A DNA stretch of 64,000 nucleotides from Earliella scabrosa (lineage: Eukaryota; Basidiomycota; Agaricomycetes; Polyporales; Polyporaceae): assembly GCA_022605405.1 (NCBI GenBank), contig JABYQQ010000003.1, positions 1,240,001 to 1,304,000 of the forward strand, given 5' to 3'. Below are positions 24,151-39,095 of the stretch, one piece after another. How positions within the stretch are numbered: position 1 is the first letter of the stretch; the number at the start of each line of letters is the position of its first letter. The position numbers were made by a program, and so were the translations under genes. The notes under the pieces are model-generated. The model saw only the letters and a program-made list of their open reading frames with translations, searched no databases and had not been told where the DNA came from.

Positions 24151-24430
24151 GGCCAGGGAAGGGAGAGGGAGAAGTTGCACACCAACTTGGAAGGAGAGCC
24201 AGTGGTTGCGGACGAACCACGACGGAGAATGCCGTTCTGACACATCGACGTCAGGCCGTCACCCGAATCACACTCAGTCCAGACTTTGGCGACTCGTGCT
24301 TCCCTATCACCACAGCCGGTCCACGTTACTACAATTGTTTCTTTTGTTGCAACATTACCGGGAGGACCGGAAGAATAGTACGGTAGATACACCAAGTGCA
24401 CGACGTTCGGGAATGCAACTTGCGACGACC

Positions 24431-26419
24431 CTACAACGTGATAGTCGTCTCGACAAGGTCGCCCTTCTCAACCCCACGGAACTGAGCAACAGGAGCCCAA
24501 GGAGCAGTCGAGTTCGCCTGCGCACGCTCGTACACAAGGCGAACCTTCGTACGGCCCTTCTGCCCGTCGACAGTCACGGCACCACCGCTGACCTGAACGT
24601 TCGCGCTGCCGCTAACGACCTCGGCGCGGACGCGGTTGATCGGGTTCGAGAGGTCGAACTGGCCACCGGACGCGCTCTTGACGGAGACCTCGTACGCGCC
24701 GTTTTTGCCCTTCTTCGCCTTGATGTCGAACGGCGCGACACCCGAGGGGAGGCGGAGGTCGCCGTGGCCGGCACCGAAGCCCATGTAGAGCGAGTCGGGT
24801 TCGATGAAGAGGCGCGAGGTGTAGAGGAAGCGGGGGGACTGCGGCGTCGGGCGCGCGTGGTACGGGTAGTAGAGCTCGTTCTCGTTACCCTGGGCCGCAA
24901 TGATGCAGCCGTGGCCGGTGGAGTAGATCGAACCTGTCAGAGATACATGGTGATGAGCAACGCATGTCGAGGGAGGCTGGAGGAAATGGACATACGAGAG
25001 GCATCCTGGGACAAGATGGGGTTGGACGAGCTCTTGATGTACGGGCCCGCGACGTTGCGCGCGTACGCGTAGCCAACGCCATAGTCGGGAGACTCGAAGC
25101 TACAAGACCTGTCAGCATACAAAGGAGGCGAAGACGGGTGATAGAAACTCACTTGTTCGAGCTGTACGTGAGGAAATAGATCGGTTGGCCAGAAGAGTCG
25201 TAGCGCTTGATGGTCGTCGAACCCTCAGACCAGCGACGGTCCTTGCGGGTACCACCGCTTGCTGCGTGGTCGTGAACGTGCGCGTTCTCCCAAGCCTACA
25301 CATATGCACGGTCATGATCTGATTTTTTGCAAGCGATCGAAAGGACGGCATACCTGAGGGTGCAGGGCGTACGAAATGACTGGAACCCAGCCGTCCTTGC
25401 GCGTGGGACCAGGGAAGGACGCATTGACGGAAGTCTCCCAGCCCTTCGTGTTCTTGTGCGTGTCCCGGAAGCTCTTGTGCACGGCAGGCAAAGTCCGGGC
25501 TTGCGGGTCGTTCCACCACTTCTCATCAAGGCGGACAACGTAAATGTTGCTCTCCTCAATGTACTTTCCGAACTCATCGCTCCAGACCCAGTTGCGGTAG
25601 GCGTTGCGCGAGAAGAAGAGCCAGATGCTCCCATCGTCGTCCCAGAAGACGTTGGCGTCGATGGTCGGGATGTACGTGCCGAGAGGAGCCTTGAGACCGT
25701 CCTCGTGCGAAGGCGGGACGAGGTAGGGAGGGGACATGATCAGGTTGATGTCATTGTAGTCAGGGTCGAAGGGGTAGTAGTCGATGGGACGCTTGTCAAT
25801 CGGAACGAAGGGGCCAGCGGGGGAACGCGAGACTGCAACACCGATCTTTGAGGCTTCATCGAAGTCGGGGTATCTGATAATATGATTGTGAGGGGGAATT
25901 GGACAATAGGGAGCGATTTGAGCTTACTTGAAGTACTCGGCGATCTTCTTGGGGTCACGGTAGCGGGCAGCGTGGAACAAGAAGTACCAGCCGGTCTTCT
26001 CCTAAAGTAGGAAAATAACGCGTCAATACGCGTTTCTTACGCGTCGACACACTCGAGAGCAGAGGACGCACGTTGTAGTAGCACTCGGGAGCCCAGAACC
26101 AATCGTTACCCCAAACTTTGTCGCCGTCAGCCTTGATCGCGCCGCCGGGAACCTTTGTCCAAGTCGCGAGGTCGGGAGACGTGTAGATGCCGTAGTACCA
26201 ACCGGGGTCAGCACCGTCAGTGCTGTACGCCCAGTACAGTCCGGTCTTCTTGTCGTAGAGGACGTGCGGGTCGGCCGCGATGGTCGTGGCGTTGTTGATG
26301 TACGTCGCGTCGGTGCGCCAACGCGTCGGAGGCTGAGGCCATGAGGGCCACTCGAAGATGGCGAGCGCTGCGGGGAGGAATGCCGTGAGGGCAAGGAGCG
26401 CGGTGAGCCTGAACAACAT
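24431..26419 (-). CDS. Secreted glycoside hydrolase family 43
   Basis: GH43 enzymes (beta-xylosidases, alpha-L-arabinofuranosidases, galactanases) cleave plant cell-wall side chains outside the cell. Exons (minus): 26419..26072, 26001..25928, 25873..25354, 25295..25153, 25099..24996, 24933..24431; 563 residues. A signal peptide is clear (LFRLTALLALTAFLPAALA). Five-bladed-propeller motifs: DPHVLYD near residue 50 (candidate base Asp), FWAPECYYN, IDANVFWDDDGS (pKa-modulating Asp) and RWSEGSTT (candidate acid Glu). The last ~150 residues form a beta-rich C-terminal domain (FIEPDSLYMGFG onward). Substrate cannot be told from sequence. A TATAAA box lies 81 bp upstream of the ATG. Confidence 0.9.
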
Positions 26420-27608
26420 CGCGGCACCGAGCTGAGTGCGACGTCGACTGTGGGCGAGGAGAAGGGGCTCTCAACGTTGCATGATGCGTTGTGGGATGCT
26501 TTATACGCGTCGGAGGAGAGGTCAGCTGGACAGGCGGACCGCAGCGAGCATGGCGCGTCGGGAGATCAACGCGTTGGCCGCGTCGGCGGAAGGGGCTAGT
26601 CGGTGGCCAGGAACGGGACCAAGGTGAGGGAAGAGCAGCGTGCCAGGGTCGAGGAGACACAAGGCATATGGACCGCATCAGAGACGCGGCTGCGAACAGT
26701 GGAAATCATCGTCATGAGGTCATTTCAAGCCGACGCTAGCAGCGCCTACGTCCGCTCCTGCCTGGCTGTATGTGCGCATTGGCTGGCAGCATACAGGCCG
26801 CTGAGGCTTGGGCATTCACCTCTCGGACCCCAAGCATGTGAGAGGCGAGGGGGGAAGCAGGAGAGATGGAGTCTGAGAGTCGAGATGATGGACGAGGGTG
26901 AGTTGAATACCCGGTGGCGTCAAGCGAGGCTTGGATGAGCTGACCGAAATGGGCCAGGGACTGGCACAGCTCGCTGATCGTGGGGGCGGGGTAAACCTCC
27001 GCAGATCTCATCGCGTCCAACTCTAATCATACTTAGCTTTCGTCTCCTCCACGTCTTCACCTCAGCACGTCTGTATGTGTACCCATGGATGCCTACAGAT
27101 GCACCACTTGCTTTATGGCACAGTTCCATAACGCATAGCATCTCACTAGAAATCTCCGAGACCTAGTACATACTGCGATTTCGGCCCGGAGGAATATCCC
27201 AGCAGGAACGCAAATGCTCCTAGATACTTAGCTCCGTGCCTTGCACTCGTGAGTTCGCCACCTCATCATCCAATATTCATCTTGAACCCAACGTGCGCGA
27301 CCAAGTACTTCATTACCAACCTTGGCCTTCTTCAGCCTCCGCAGGTTCCGCTGGTGGAAAGTCCAGTACGGCCGGCGTCACGAAGACGCCAGCTCGTGTT
27401 CACAATGCGGCCAGCTTCCTACATGAACCTTACTTGTATGCTACCATGGATTCTGTCAATTGAGGTCGGCTGACGTACCCTTCCACACCCCATGGGACAA
27501 CTGTGTTGTAAGCCAAAAGACACGGATAGCACTGTCCAGCCCGCGAACGAGTACGTACATATACCACCTCAGAACGTCGACGTACATTGCTAACAAGGTC
27601 TCAGTCCC
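26420..27608. other. Divergent intergenic region between GH43 and HET genes
   Basis: Contains the promoters of both genes. Only the TATA box of the GH43 gene was recognised; the remainder shows no gene, RNA or repeat. Confidence 0.5.
26500..26505 (-). promoter_or_regulatory. TATA box of the GH43 gene
   Basis: TATAAA on the minus strand, 81 bp upstream of the ATG at 26419. Spacing fits a TATA box with a short 5' UTR. Confidence 0.6.
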
Positions 27609-29420
27609 ATGCCCATCCTCAGCATCGGGGCGAGCACGGTGGACACCAAGGACCATGTTTTGGATCTCTCCCCTACTGCCACCCCATGCCGCATCCGCCT
27701 CCTCGACTGCCAAGCATTGACTCAAGAGGATGTCTTGCGCATAGTCGAATTTCCTGACTTCCCCACCGTCCCTTACTCGGCAATATCGTACCCATGGCGC
27801 GGCGTCGCGGTCGACGACCAATTTTCCGGACATACATTCGCAGTCCGAGGAGCAGATCAGGCCGACCCAGTAGGGGTCGACGCCCTCCGGCACGCCTGTG
27901 CAGCCTCCATATTGCACGGCTGCCCGTTTCTTTGGCTGGACAGACTCTGCATCATCCAGGACAACAAAGAGGACAAACACTGGCAGATCCGGCACATGTA
28001 CCGCGTGTATCAGTCGTGTCGGATCTGCATCGTGCTCGCGGGAGGCGTGCAGCGCCTCGTACGCCTGGACGAAGAGACGTCCTGGATTCACCGCAGCTGG
28101 ACGCTCCAAGAGGTGCTCGCGCCGCCCCAGGTGGTCGTCCTCCTCGACTGGGCGCTCGGCCCAGGTACGAGTTTTGGTGCCAACCTGAGCGTAGGGGACC
28201 TAGCCGTCATCGAGGAGGTCGTCCCAGGCAAGTCTGCAACTGCCCCGCTCTCCCTCGTCCTTGAAGCCTGCGCGGCCGGCACGCTCTCCTTCCACCCCAC
28301 AGACGACCCCACAACCTCCCAGCCAAACTCCTCCAGGACGCGCACCCTCACCGTCGAAGCGTCCATCTTCAGCCCGCACCCGTCCACGCACTCGTACAAC
28401 GACATCCCCTTCTGGCGCCCCCAGCGCAAGATCCTCGCGCCCAACGTCGTCGCGCTCACCGTCGCGATGGACCCCGTGCTCGCCGCGGACCCCGACACGC
28501 GCGCGCACGCGGTCTGGCAGTGCGCGCTCATGCGCACCTCCTCGCGCCCCGTCGACATGGTCTTCAGCATCATGGGCCTCTTCAACGTCGCGCTCGACCC
28601 CGCTCGCTTCCGCGCCGACGACAGGCGGGGCGCGACGATCGCGCTCGCGCAGGCGATCCTCGGGCAGGGCGCGTGCGCGAGCTGGCTCGGGGTCGGCTTC
28701 CGCCTCGAGCCCGACCGTGCGCTCTCGACGTTCCCGACGTTTCCGCGCACGAGCGTCGCGGGCGTTGCGCTCGTGCGGTGGCTGGGCCGCGTGCAGGAGG
28801 TGTCGGAGCTGGTGGACCCCGTCTACCCCGTCGGGCAGGCGCTGGTGCCGTTGCCCAAGGGCAGCATGGACGATGCCGGGTACTTGTCGTTCACTGCGCG
28901 TGCCGTCCGCCTGCGTCCAGTCGGTACCACACCTGCGGATATCGAGAGCAGGCGGTTTGAAGCCCTCGACGGGTCTCAGTGGGCGGTGCCCGCAGACGGC
29001 GTAGAGGTGCCATCGGGAAGCCACCCCGAGCCTGAGACGTATGCAGTGTTGCTGGGGTGGTTCAACAAGTACTACCCTGGTGTGACCTCGGCCCACGACA
29101 CGGAGAACATCCGGCTCATGCTCCTCGAAGCGAACACCAAGCCAGGTACCTTCCATGTCCGCTCGTTCATTACACTACGACAGACCGAGAAAGCCTATGT
29201 CATGGGATGGCCCGAACGCACATTCTGTGTGGGAGGGCCTGACGACCTCGCGCCGCTTGTCGACTCGGGGGAGCTCGTCCGGGACTATTCCGAGAGTGAC
29301 CGGCCTTGGCCTCGAGTTCCTGGGAGCAGACCGATCCAAACAGTCGAAGACGAGATCATTCAGAAAGCTCGATGGGCCGTCCCGCAACGCGTCCTCGAGC
29401 GATTCCGAGAACAGGGGTAG
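27609..29420 (+). CDS. HET-domain protein (heterokaryon incompatibility type)
   Basis: HET domains occur in fungal allorecognition and cell-death proteins, though most copies in Agaricomycetes have no known role. Single exon, 603 residues. The HET domain is at about 48-185: PYSAISYPWRG (usual form YSALSYVWG), CPFLWLDRLCIIQ and HRSWTLQEVLAP. No NACHT, STAND or repeat domain follows; the C-terminal ~400 residues are unrecognised. The ATG at 27609 is the first in the frame that leaves the whole domain intact. It is the only long intronless gene here and has no introns to repair, so it could be a recent duplicate or acquired copy; that is inference. Confidence 0.85.
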   Translation: MPILSIGASTVDTKDHVLDLSPTATPCRIRLLDCQALTQEDVLRIVEFPDFPTVPYSAISYPWRGVAVDDQFSGHTFAVRGADQADPVGVDALRHACAASILHGCPFLWLDRLCIIQDNKEDKHWQIRHMYRVYQSCRICIVLAGGVQRLVRLDEETSWIHRSWTLQEVLAPPQVVVLLDWALGPGTSFGANLSVGDLAVIEEVVPGKSATAPLSLVLEACAAGTLSFHPTDDPTTSQPNSSRTRTLTVEASIFSPHPSTHSYNDIPFWRPQRKILAPNVVALTVAMDPVLAADPDTRAHAVWQCALMRTSSRPVDMVFSIMGLFNVALDPARFRADDRRGATIALAQAILGQGACASWLGVGFRLEPDRALSTFPTFPRTSVAGVALVRWLGRVQEVSELVDPVYPVGQALVPLPKGSMDDAGYLSFTARAVRLRPVGTTPADIESRRFEALDGSQWAVPADGVEVPSGSHPEPETYAVLLGWFNKYYPGVTSAHDTENIRLMLLEANTKPGTFHVRSFITLRQTEKAYVMGWPERTFCVGGPDDLAPLVDSGELVRDYSESDRPWPRVPGSRPIQTVEDEIIQKARWAVPQRVLERFREQG

Positions 29421-29580
29421 GGTGCATGCAGGCATCTATTGCGCAAGATCGAGTGGTTTTCGTCGTATGCGATACACTGTAAATAGTACATGATGCTAGG
29501 AGAACAACACAATTGCGACAGCACGAGAGAGCGAGAGGAGAACCACCAAAGCGACCTGTAAGGAATACAACAGCGTCAGA

Positions 29581-32727
<3,147 letters not shown>

Positions 32728-33361
32728 GGCGGTCGTGCTGTGGAGGGAGGAAGAGAGGAAGACGCGTCGACCTTCGACAGCCACACACAATTAACGCGTT
32801 GCCTCGCGTAAAGACCGGCCCTAAACTCCGCACGTGAGGGGTCCAAAGCGCGCCCCACGCGACCCCACGGCTATTTCACCTCCGTTACCAAGCTCACACT
32901 CCGACACAACAGCCGAACAGGCCTGATGACGCAAAGGTAGAGACAGGTAAACTCTGTATATGATCCGGACGCGTTTTGGATGCGAGCTCATGGTGTACAC
33001 TTTATAGTACAAGCGTAGATTAATCGACCAAAATAAATCAAGCAACAACGAGCGGACGCGACAGCAGGAGGTTGCATGAACGAGCAACCTCCATCGCGGG
33101 AGGGCAACTACAGAACCGTCTGACAGCAATCCAGCGTTACCAGAGTATCACCAATGGGGTACTGGGCAATGGGAGAGACGTTCACTTCTGGCTTCTAGGC
33201 TGAGTGGGAAGACAAGAACTCACCATAATGCGCCCGTAGACACCATGCTCAAGAAGTGCCGAATGGCAATCGCCAGCTTAATCAGAGCTAGAGCTGTATT
33301 GCAGAAGACGGGCGCGAGAGAATGAGCGAGGGTGAAACACAATAGACGAGAAGCAACGCAC

Positions 33362-33628
33362 CGCGACGACAACGTCCCGCTTGGTAGGGCCCTCTCCGCA
33401 GCCGGGCTTTCCGTTAGGGCATCCACGCGCGACCTAGAATCCGGGGAGGGGTATGAGAGATATGTCCTGGGTGCGAGGTCATGGCGGAAGACGTACGACC
33501 GAGTCAACCTGTGGGACGCAGGGTCAGCAATTGGCACACGGGGGAGAGCGGGGAGAGGAACGGACGGGAGCGGCCGAGGCGAGAGCAGCAAGAACTGCGA
33601 GGGGGAGGAGGGACCAGAAGAAACGCAT
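33362..33628 (-). CDS. Candidate small secreted protein, splicing unresolved
   Basis: The ATG at 33628, in good context (ACACACAATGC), starts a typical signal peptide, MRFFWSLLPLAVLAALASAAP, cut off by TGA after about 34 codons. A TATA-like CATAAATG lies about 76 bp upstream. A downstream exon candidate at 33433..33362 (after TTCTAG, before GTGCGT) encodes RGCPNGKPGCGEGPTKRD, which looks like a short cysteine peptide with a KR processing site. The donor joining the two in frame would have to be the weak GTCCGT; other donors give other frames. A secreted peptide of 45-70 residues is likely but its exact sequence is not settled. Confidence 0.35.
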
Positions 33629-34977
33629 TGTGTGTGTCGGGAGAGCGGTACAGAGAGCGGTGGCTGGTCGGGGGATTGTGTCGAAAGCTGGAGCGAGAGG
33701 GGAACATTTATGACCGGAATGTCTGGCAGGGCGGCGGGGCACGTGGGATGCGGAAATGCGATCAGTGGATTGTCACCTCATCAAGATTGCAACCGCATGC
33801 CAGGCACATAGTGCGGTCCGGCAGCGACCGGCCTCTGTCCAAGCCACTCTGACCCTGCCAATGGCTGCCAGCGCCATGAGTGCCATGTCCTCAGCCCCGG
33901 CTCTCCGCTCTCTCGGGCCTCCACAAATTCGCCGTCCGTGTCCTCTTCCTCACTTCTTGATAACCGCGCACGTCCGAGATGCTCATCCCATCCCCCTCAC
34001 ATCCTGCCAGACAGCGGCGCACACGGCGTGTGCACCGCGCGCGGAACGTACTCCAAGCCGACCGCGAGCCAACTCTATCTGCGCCTCTTCTGCGCCTCAT
34101 TTGTCCTAGCGCTCTCGATCACCGTCCCTTCCGCGGCCAAGCCCAGTGGTGCGCGCCTACATTCAATGTCGTCGCTCAGGCCAGTCGCCGTCCGACCGTG
34201 TCCGACCTCTTGTGTGCCACAGCCCGCCGCCGAGAGTCTCGCCGTTTCCATACGGCTGCAAATCCCCATCCGTCAATCGTCAACGCTGACGATCTTCCTC
34301 GACCACACTCTTCGATTCTCGCCCGTCTCCATCCCAACTTCACCGCCGACGCGTGCTGCTCCCGTTACACGTCGCACCATCCTCCGTCGGACAGATCCTG
34401 ATCAGCAGCGCCCTATTCTAAGTTGCTGCGTACGGCGTTTGAATTTTTGATGCCACGCCCGACCTCTAGACCCAGGATCTCGCCATCAGCTCAATGTCTC
34501 TGTCTCTCTTGGGATGAACCATTCACCCGATATGACCGTCTTGAAGTTGCGTCATCGTCCCACCCGCAGCGCCAAAACAGCATGCACGAAGAGCGAGCAT
34601 GAGCGAGCCCAAGAACGCTCGTGCTGCTCGCAACTGCTCCGTGACCACGTTCATGGCTGCCTTGGATGTAGCCTGGGTGCTGAGATACGGTTCAGTATCC
34701 ACGTTCCAGGGCTGTCTCTCGGTTTCAAGGCACACCCGTCCCGTTTCGTCTCTGATTACGCACTGGCCAGCTGGATCCTGCCTATCAGGTTGGCCCAGGG
34801 GCGCGCTCCAATGAGCGTCCTCCATCCTGTGGAACCTCGATACACTTGGCACACGGGGCGGACAGATATTGAGAGACTCCGCTCGGATTCCCAGGGATTC
34901 CGCGTTTAACTTTCTGGCTACCAGCGTACTAGACATGGGCCTACCATAAGTACGCGTACCTAACTTTTCGTACCTAA

Positions 34978-35123
34978 GGGCCTGTTCGGTAAAAAGATAT
35001 CAGGAAAAGTAGGCCTACTTTCTGCCTTATATGGTATCCTCGGGACACGGATTTTATTTTTGTATACTATATAAGGTAGAAAGTAGGCCTACTTTTCCCC
35101 ATATCTTTTTACCGAACAGGCCC
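34978..35123. mobile_element. MITE, Tourist/PIF-Harbinger-like, 146 bp
   Basis: Terminal inverted repeats of about 60 bp start GGGCCTGTTCGGTAAAAAGA and differ at only a few positions. The element is flanked by TAA on both sides (34975-34977 and 35124-35126), the 3-bp target duplication of PIF/Harbinger elements. Each arm contains the 16-bp palindrome AAAGTAGGCCTACTTT (35006-35021 and 35080-35095). There is no coding capacity. Because the ends are G-C rich and palindromic, a 5-bp CTAAG duplication with a slightly shorter element is also possible. Confidence 0.85.
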
Positions 35124-36972
35124 TAAGTAACTATACCGGGACGATCCTCCTCGCATCCACGATCCACGAATCACGATCCACCCAAGACGCCCGGCCCCAT
35201 TGAATGCATGACTAAGTACGATGGCTTTCAAGTTTCCGGGCATCCGCAGAGTATCTCGGAGCGTCGAACAGGAACCCAGCAGGAACCACCGGTGACCCGC
35301 AGCTCGCTTGCCAACCTGCAAGCATGCAAGCATATGCGCGCCCAGAACGCGTACGTACGCCTTCTGAATCTCAACCTTCCACCCGAACCTCCAGGTGGCG
35401 TCCCGGCATCATTGCGCACGCCCCAAAACCCTGCGATTCGCCAAATCCCAGATCCGGCCCTGGCCAAGGCCCCGAGCGGCGGGGAGCGGCCAAAGTTGCG
35501 TAATGAATTCAGACATGCTGCATACATACATACTGAGATTGCCTCTGAATCTGACCCGCGCCTTCCCATGGTGGACTGAACACCTCGGACAGAATGGCTG
35601 AAGCCCGAAGACAGGCAAGTAAACGCTAGAACGGTCGGCGGCATCGTTTCCTCCTACATACAATCGATCTCGTGTCCGAAGGGATCCAGTATAATTTATT
35701 CCGGGGCGTCGGCGTCCGAGATAAATTCAATGCATACATGCATGCTGCCATACAGTATACGTACTGGGAGCCGACGTCCGAGCCTCCTCGGGGACCCTCA
35801 CTCACGAAGCTTCCACCCTGTCGGACGAGCCCGTGCGATGCCCGTGCCGGCGCGTGCTGTCCTGTCTGATGTCAAGCTCGAGAGGCTCAGCTCACAAACG
35901 GGGGTCACACCCGGCAGAACCGGCGCTGGCTGCAGAACCTGGGTCAAATGAGAGCGGATGCAGCGTCACGTTTTCGCACTCGCTCACGGCATGGGCAGCC
36001 AAGTTCAGGCCCGCGCAGAACGAAGTCTGGAGTCTGGACAGCTGGACGAACCCATGCGCAACAGCCGCCGCGGTGGATCTACTCTCTCGACGTCATGCCG
36101 CTCCCGGTCCTACACCTGCTGAGCCTGCCTTCTCTTATCTTCCTGGGCTGGGCAGGGCAGCCAGGCTCTCTCCGGATCCGGAGCGCTCCCGCCGACTCAG
36201 CTGGCTGGCTGGCTGCAAACTCTCTGCAGTCTGCAGCCTGCGCCTCGCACCGCTCATCTGACATTGACCTTCTGATCCGTGCAAATCTCGCCGCAAACGC
36301 GGACGGTCGGGACTCGGCGCGCACAAATTGCGCACAGAGGCGATAAGTAAGTAACAAAAGCAGCTGCTCTTGCTCTCAGCAGGGGCCGCCACCGCTGTTG
36401 CACAGGGCGAGTTCCCGCCTCTCGATGATGGGCGGCACCCGACGAGCGAGCGTCGGCCCCGTATCGTGCGCTATCGTGCGCCTGCCCTCGCGACGGGGGC
36501 GCCACAACTCTTGAGTCTAGCGTTAAGTAGCGTTAGCAGCAGTCCATAGTGCATACTGATAGCGCGCCCGCCCGATCAGATGTGGTGGAGCCCGAGACTC
36601 AGAGAGGACAAGCAATCGAGGCGATCAGCCTCGGGATCGCCGGGACCTACCTGCCCCAGATGAGTTGAACATGTGCCACAGTGCAACTCGTCCTGCGGAA
36701 AAATAGCACTCGCTTCGGGCAGGCTGGACAGGAACGTACCCCGCACTTCGCGTCTGCACATGTGGGCCTGGCCGCGTCTTCCTTCGGGTACGCACTCGGT
36801 TTCCCAAGAGCGTGGCCATATTTTTTGCGCCCAGGAGGCCAAGGCTCGATAAGCCTGCAGACCGTGAGCAACGCTCACCTCACTCTCGCAGCCGACAGAA
36901 GGACTTCCGCGCGGCCAGAATCTAGTTGTACACGTCTACAGGTAGGTGTACAGGGTACACGCAGAGCGTCCA

Positions 36973-39095
36973 TCAGTCCTGCAGGCGTCGTGAGACAGAT
37001 CAGCCTCCGTGTCGGTGCGGGATTTTCACGGATATGACGTACCCAGAGCTTGATTAAACCGTCCCACGAGCCGGTCACGACCTTGGACTGCAAGGCGCCA
37101 TGTCAGCAGGTCGTCCGGAGATATCGATGTGCTGCCGCCTGCGCGGCAAACGGAGGACGGAGAACGGAAAACGCACCGTTTCGTGCGGCAGCCACTCGTG
37201 CGCGATGACGACTTTCTGGTGCGCCCGCAGACGAGACTTGATGCGGCCCGTCTTCCACTCCCAGAACACCACGTTGCCCTCGCCGTCTCCGCTGCTGATC
37301 CACTTTCCGTCTGGGGAGAACCCAACCTGACAGGCGTAGCCCGCGACAGAGTGGCCCGCGAAGCGCTTGTTCCGCGCCTGCCGGAAGTTGTCGGTGCTGT
37401 ACACCAGGATCTGGTTGTCCAGGCTTTGGGCGGCGAAGTACTTCTCTAACCACATCGTCGGGCGGTCAGCCGGACGCACAAAAATAGAAACAAGGGATGA
37501 AACGTACTACTTGGATGCAGCGTGACAGCTGGCATCGAGTGCATGTGGGGCTCTGCGATGTACTTGATGACGACAGGGATGTCGAAGTCCCATGCGCGGA
37601 TGGTCTTGTCATCCGACGTCGTCACAAACCGCCTGTTCTCATCGACGAAGGTGATTGTGTTCACAGGGCCAAGGTGCTGGTCGTATTCTTGCGTGATTTC
37701 ACCCGAGTTTATGTCGTACTGACAGCGCGCAGTCAGCATCCGTCGTGAAGGCTGAGGACACGCGTCCGGAAGCACTCACCTGGATGATCTTCTTGTCGGA
37801 CATACCCGCGAGGAAAATGTGTTGCTTATCCTCATCGGGATGGAAACGTACGACGTACGGAATCTTGCCGTTACTGAATCGCTTCAGGCACTGACCCGTC
37901 TCGGTGTCCCACAGCTTCATCTGACGGTCATAGCCACAAGATAGGAACTTGCGTCCATCGTTGGAGAACGTGACATCCTTCACTGCCTTCATGTGCCCAT
38001 GGAAGGTACGTAGACAGTTCCCGTGGGTGTAGATGTCCCATAACTGTATCGAATCAGCACCAGAACCGGGGAATTGTCGTCAGTGCGAACGCACCTTGAT
38101 TTTCGTGTCCATCGAACCACTCAGAAGCAGATGACCGGTATTGGGGAATAGGCGGAGAACGGAGACACCCTGCGTGTGTCCGGTCCAGGTGTGTATGCAT
38201 ACCTTCGGGATGAAACATTCCTGAGACCCAGGCTCATGTTGCAGTTGCGGTGCCTCTGATAGCGGCGGGTGCATGTATGTTCGGCCCTGATAGTCGTGCA
38301 TAGACTTGCCATGGAAGACCGAGGACTCGAGTCCGGGCGCGCCACGTTTTGGTTTCGCCTTCTTCGGCTGAATGGCCTCCTCTGGCTCTTCCTCAGACTC
38401 TTCCGCCTCATCCGCGCCCTCCGGCATTGGACTTTCTGGCTGGTCTGTCTCCCAAGACGCCCAAGGACCCTCGTACGCACCCTCGCCATCCACAACCTCC
38501 AGGTCTCCCTTCGCTTTCCGCTTTCGCTTCAGCTCGTTCTTCTTTGCGCGGGGAGCCTTTGTCATCCCAATGGTAGCGAAACCATTCGCCTGCGCCTTCT
38601 CCACGGAGCCGATAATAGCGGGCGCGTTCGGGTCCACGGACGGGTTGGCTGAGTAGCCGAGGATAGCATGTGTGAGATGTTGTTGTCGGAAAGCGTGCTC
38701 GGTCATAGCTTGCTCCTCCACATGGCCCGCTAGGGCGTTCTGGTTGAGGAACCTATTGCGGTCGCCGAACGGATTCTCCGGGCCCTGGACGGGCAGTGTC
38801 ATATCCTGGTAGGATATATTGACATGCATTTGCGTGTCTGTTGGTCGTGTCACCAACGCGGTTTGGTGTAGTGGGTCCTAGGACGCGTGCGTTGGAAGAC
38901 TGCGAGGGTGAAGGTGTCAGACATGCCACTCACCTCTGCGAGCACATCTGGAGCTGACGTTGGCACGAGAGACGTCGAAGACTCGTCCACGCGTGGTTTT
39001 TTGGAGGCGTGGAGAGCAGAGAGACCGAAAGCATCGTTTGTCGGCACGCGAGGACCGTCGTCCTCGTCTGAAGAGTAGCCCTGGACGAGAGACAT
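36973..39095 (-). CDS. PRP17: Pre-mRNA splicing factor Prp17/Cdc40, WD40 protein
   Basis: Acts at the second catalytic step of splicing in the C* spliceosome. Exons (minus): 39095..38934, 38877..38095, 38043..37780, 37718..37511, 37445..37177, 37087..37043, 36978..36973; 578 residues. The N-terminus has [13 protein letters not shown], then the conserved [21 protein letters not shown] and [12 protein letters not shown] repeats run from about 300 to the end ([60 protein letters not shown]). The last coding exon is only 6 nt, GAC TGA, preceded by CTGCAG; it completes the LIKLWD ending expected for Prp17. Divergent from the Myb gene, with 182 bp between the start codons. Confidence 0.95.

Larger units (their letters stand above)
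32728..36972. other. 4.2-kb gene-poor region between MCM3 and PRP17
   Basis: The longest stretch without a secure gene. It holds the MCM3 promoter, a candidate small secreted-protein gene (about 33362-33628), a MITE (34978-35123) and the 3' flank of PRP17. Several open frames of 60-170 codons exist on both strands, but they overlap in three frames and have no recognisable domain. Base composition shifts toward AT near 34900-35130 because of the MITE. Confidence 0.6.

Noticed and set aside
28200..29156. Long minus-strand frame (318 codons) opposite the HET gene
   Set aside because: It is a mirror of the GC-rich third positions of the HET gene; Arg/Glu/Val-rich and without domain content.
33938..34450. 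170-codon plus-strand frame with a hydrophobic segment
   Set aside because: Overlapped by other open frames in the same region, no domain, no splice signals that extend it, and the composition looks non-coding.
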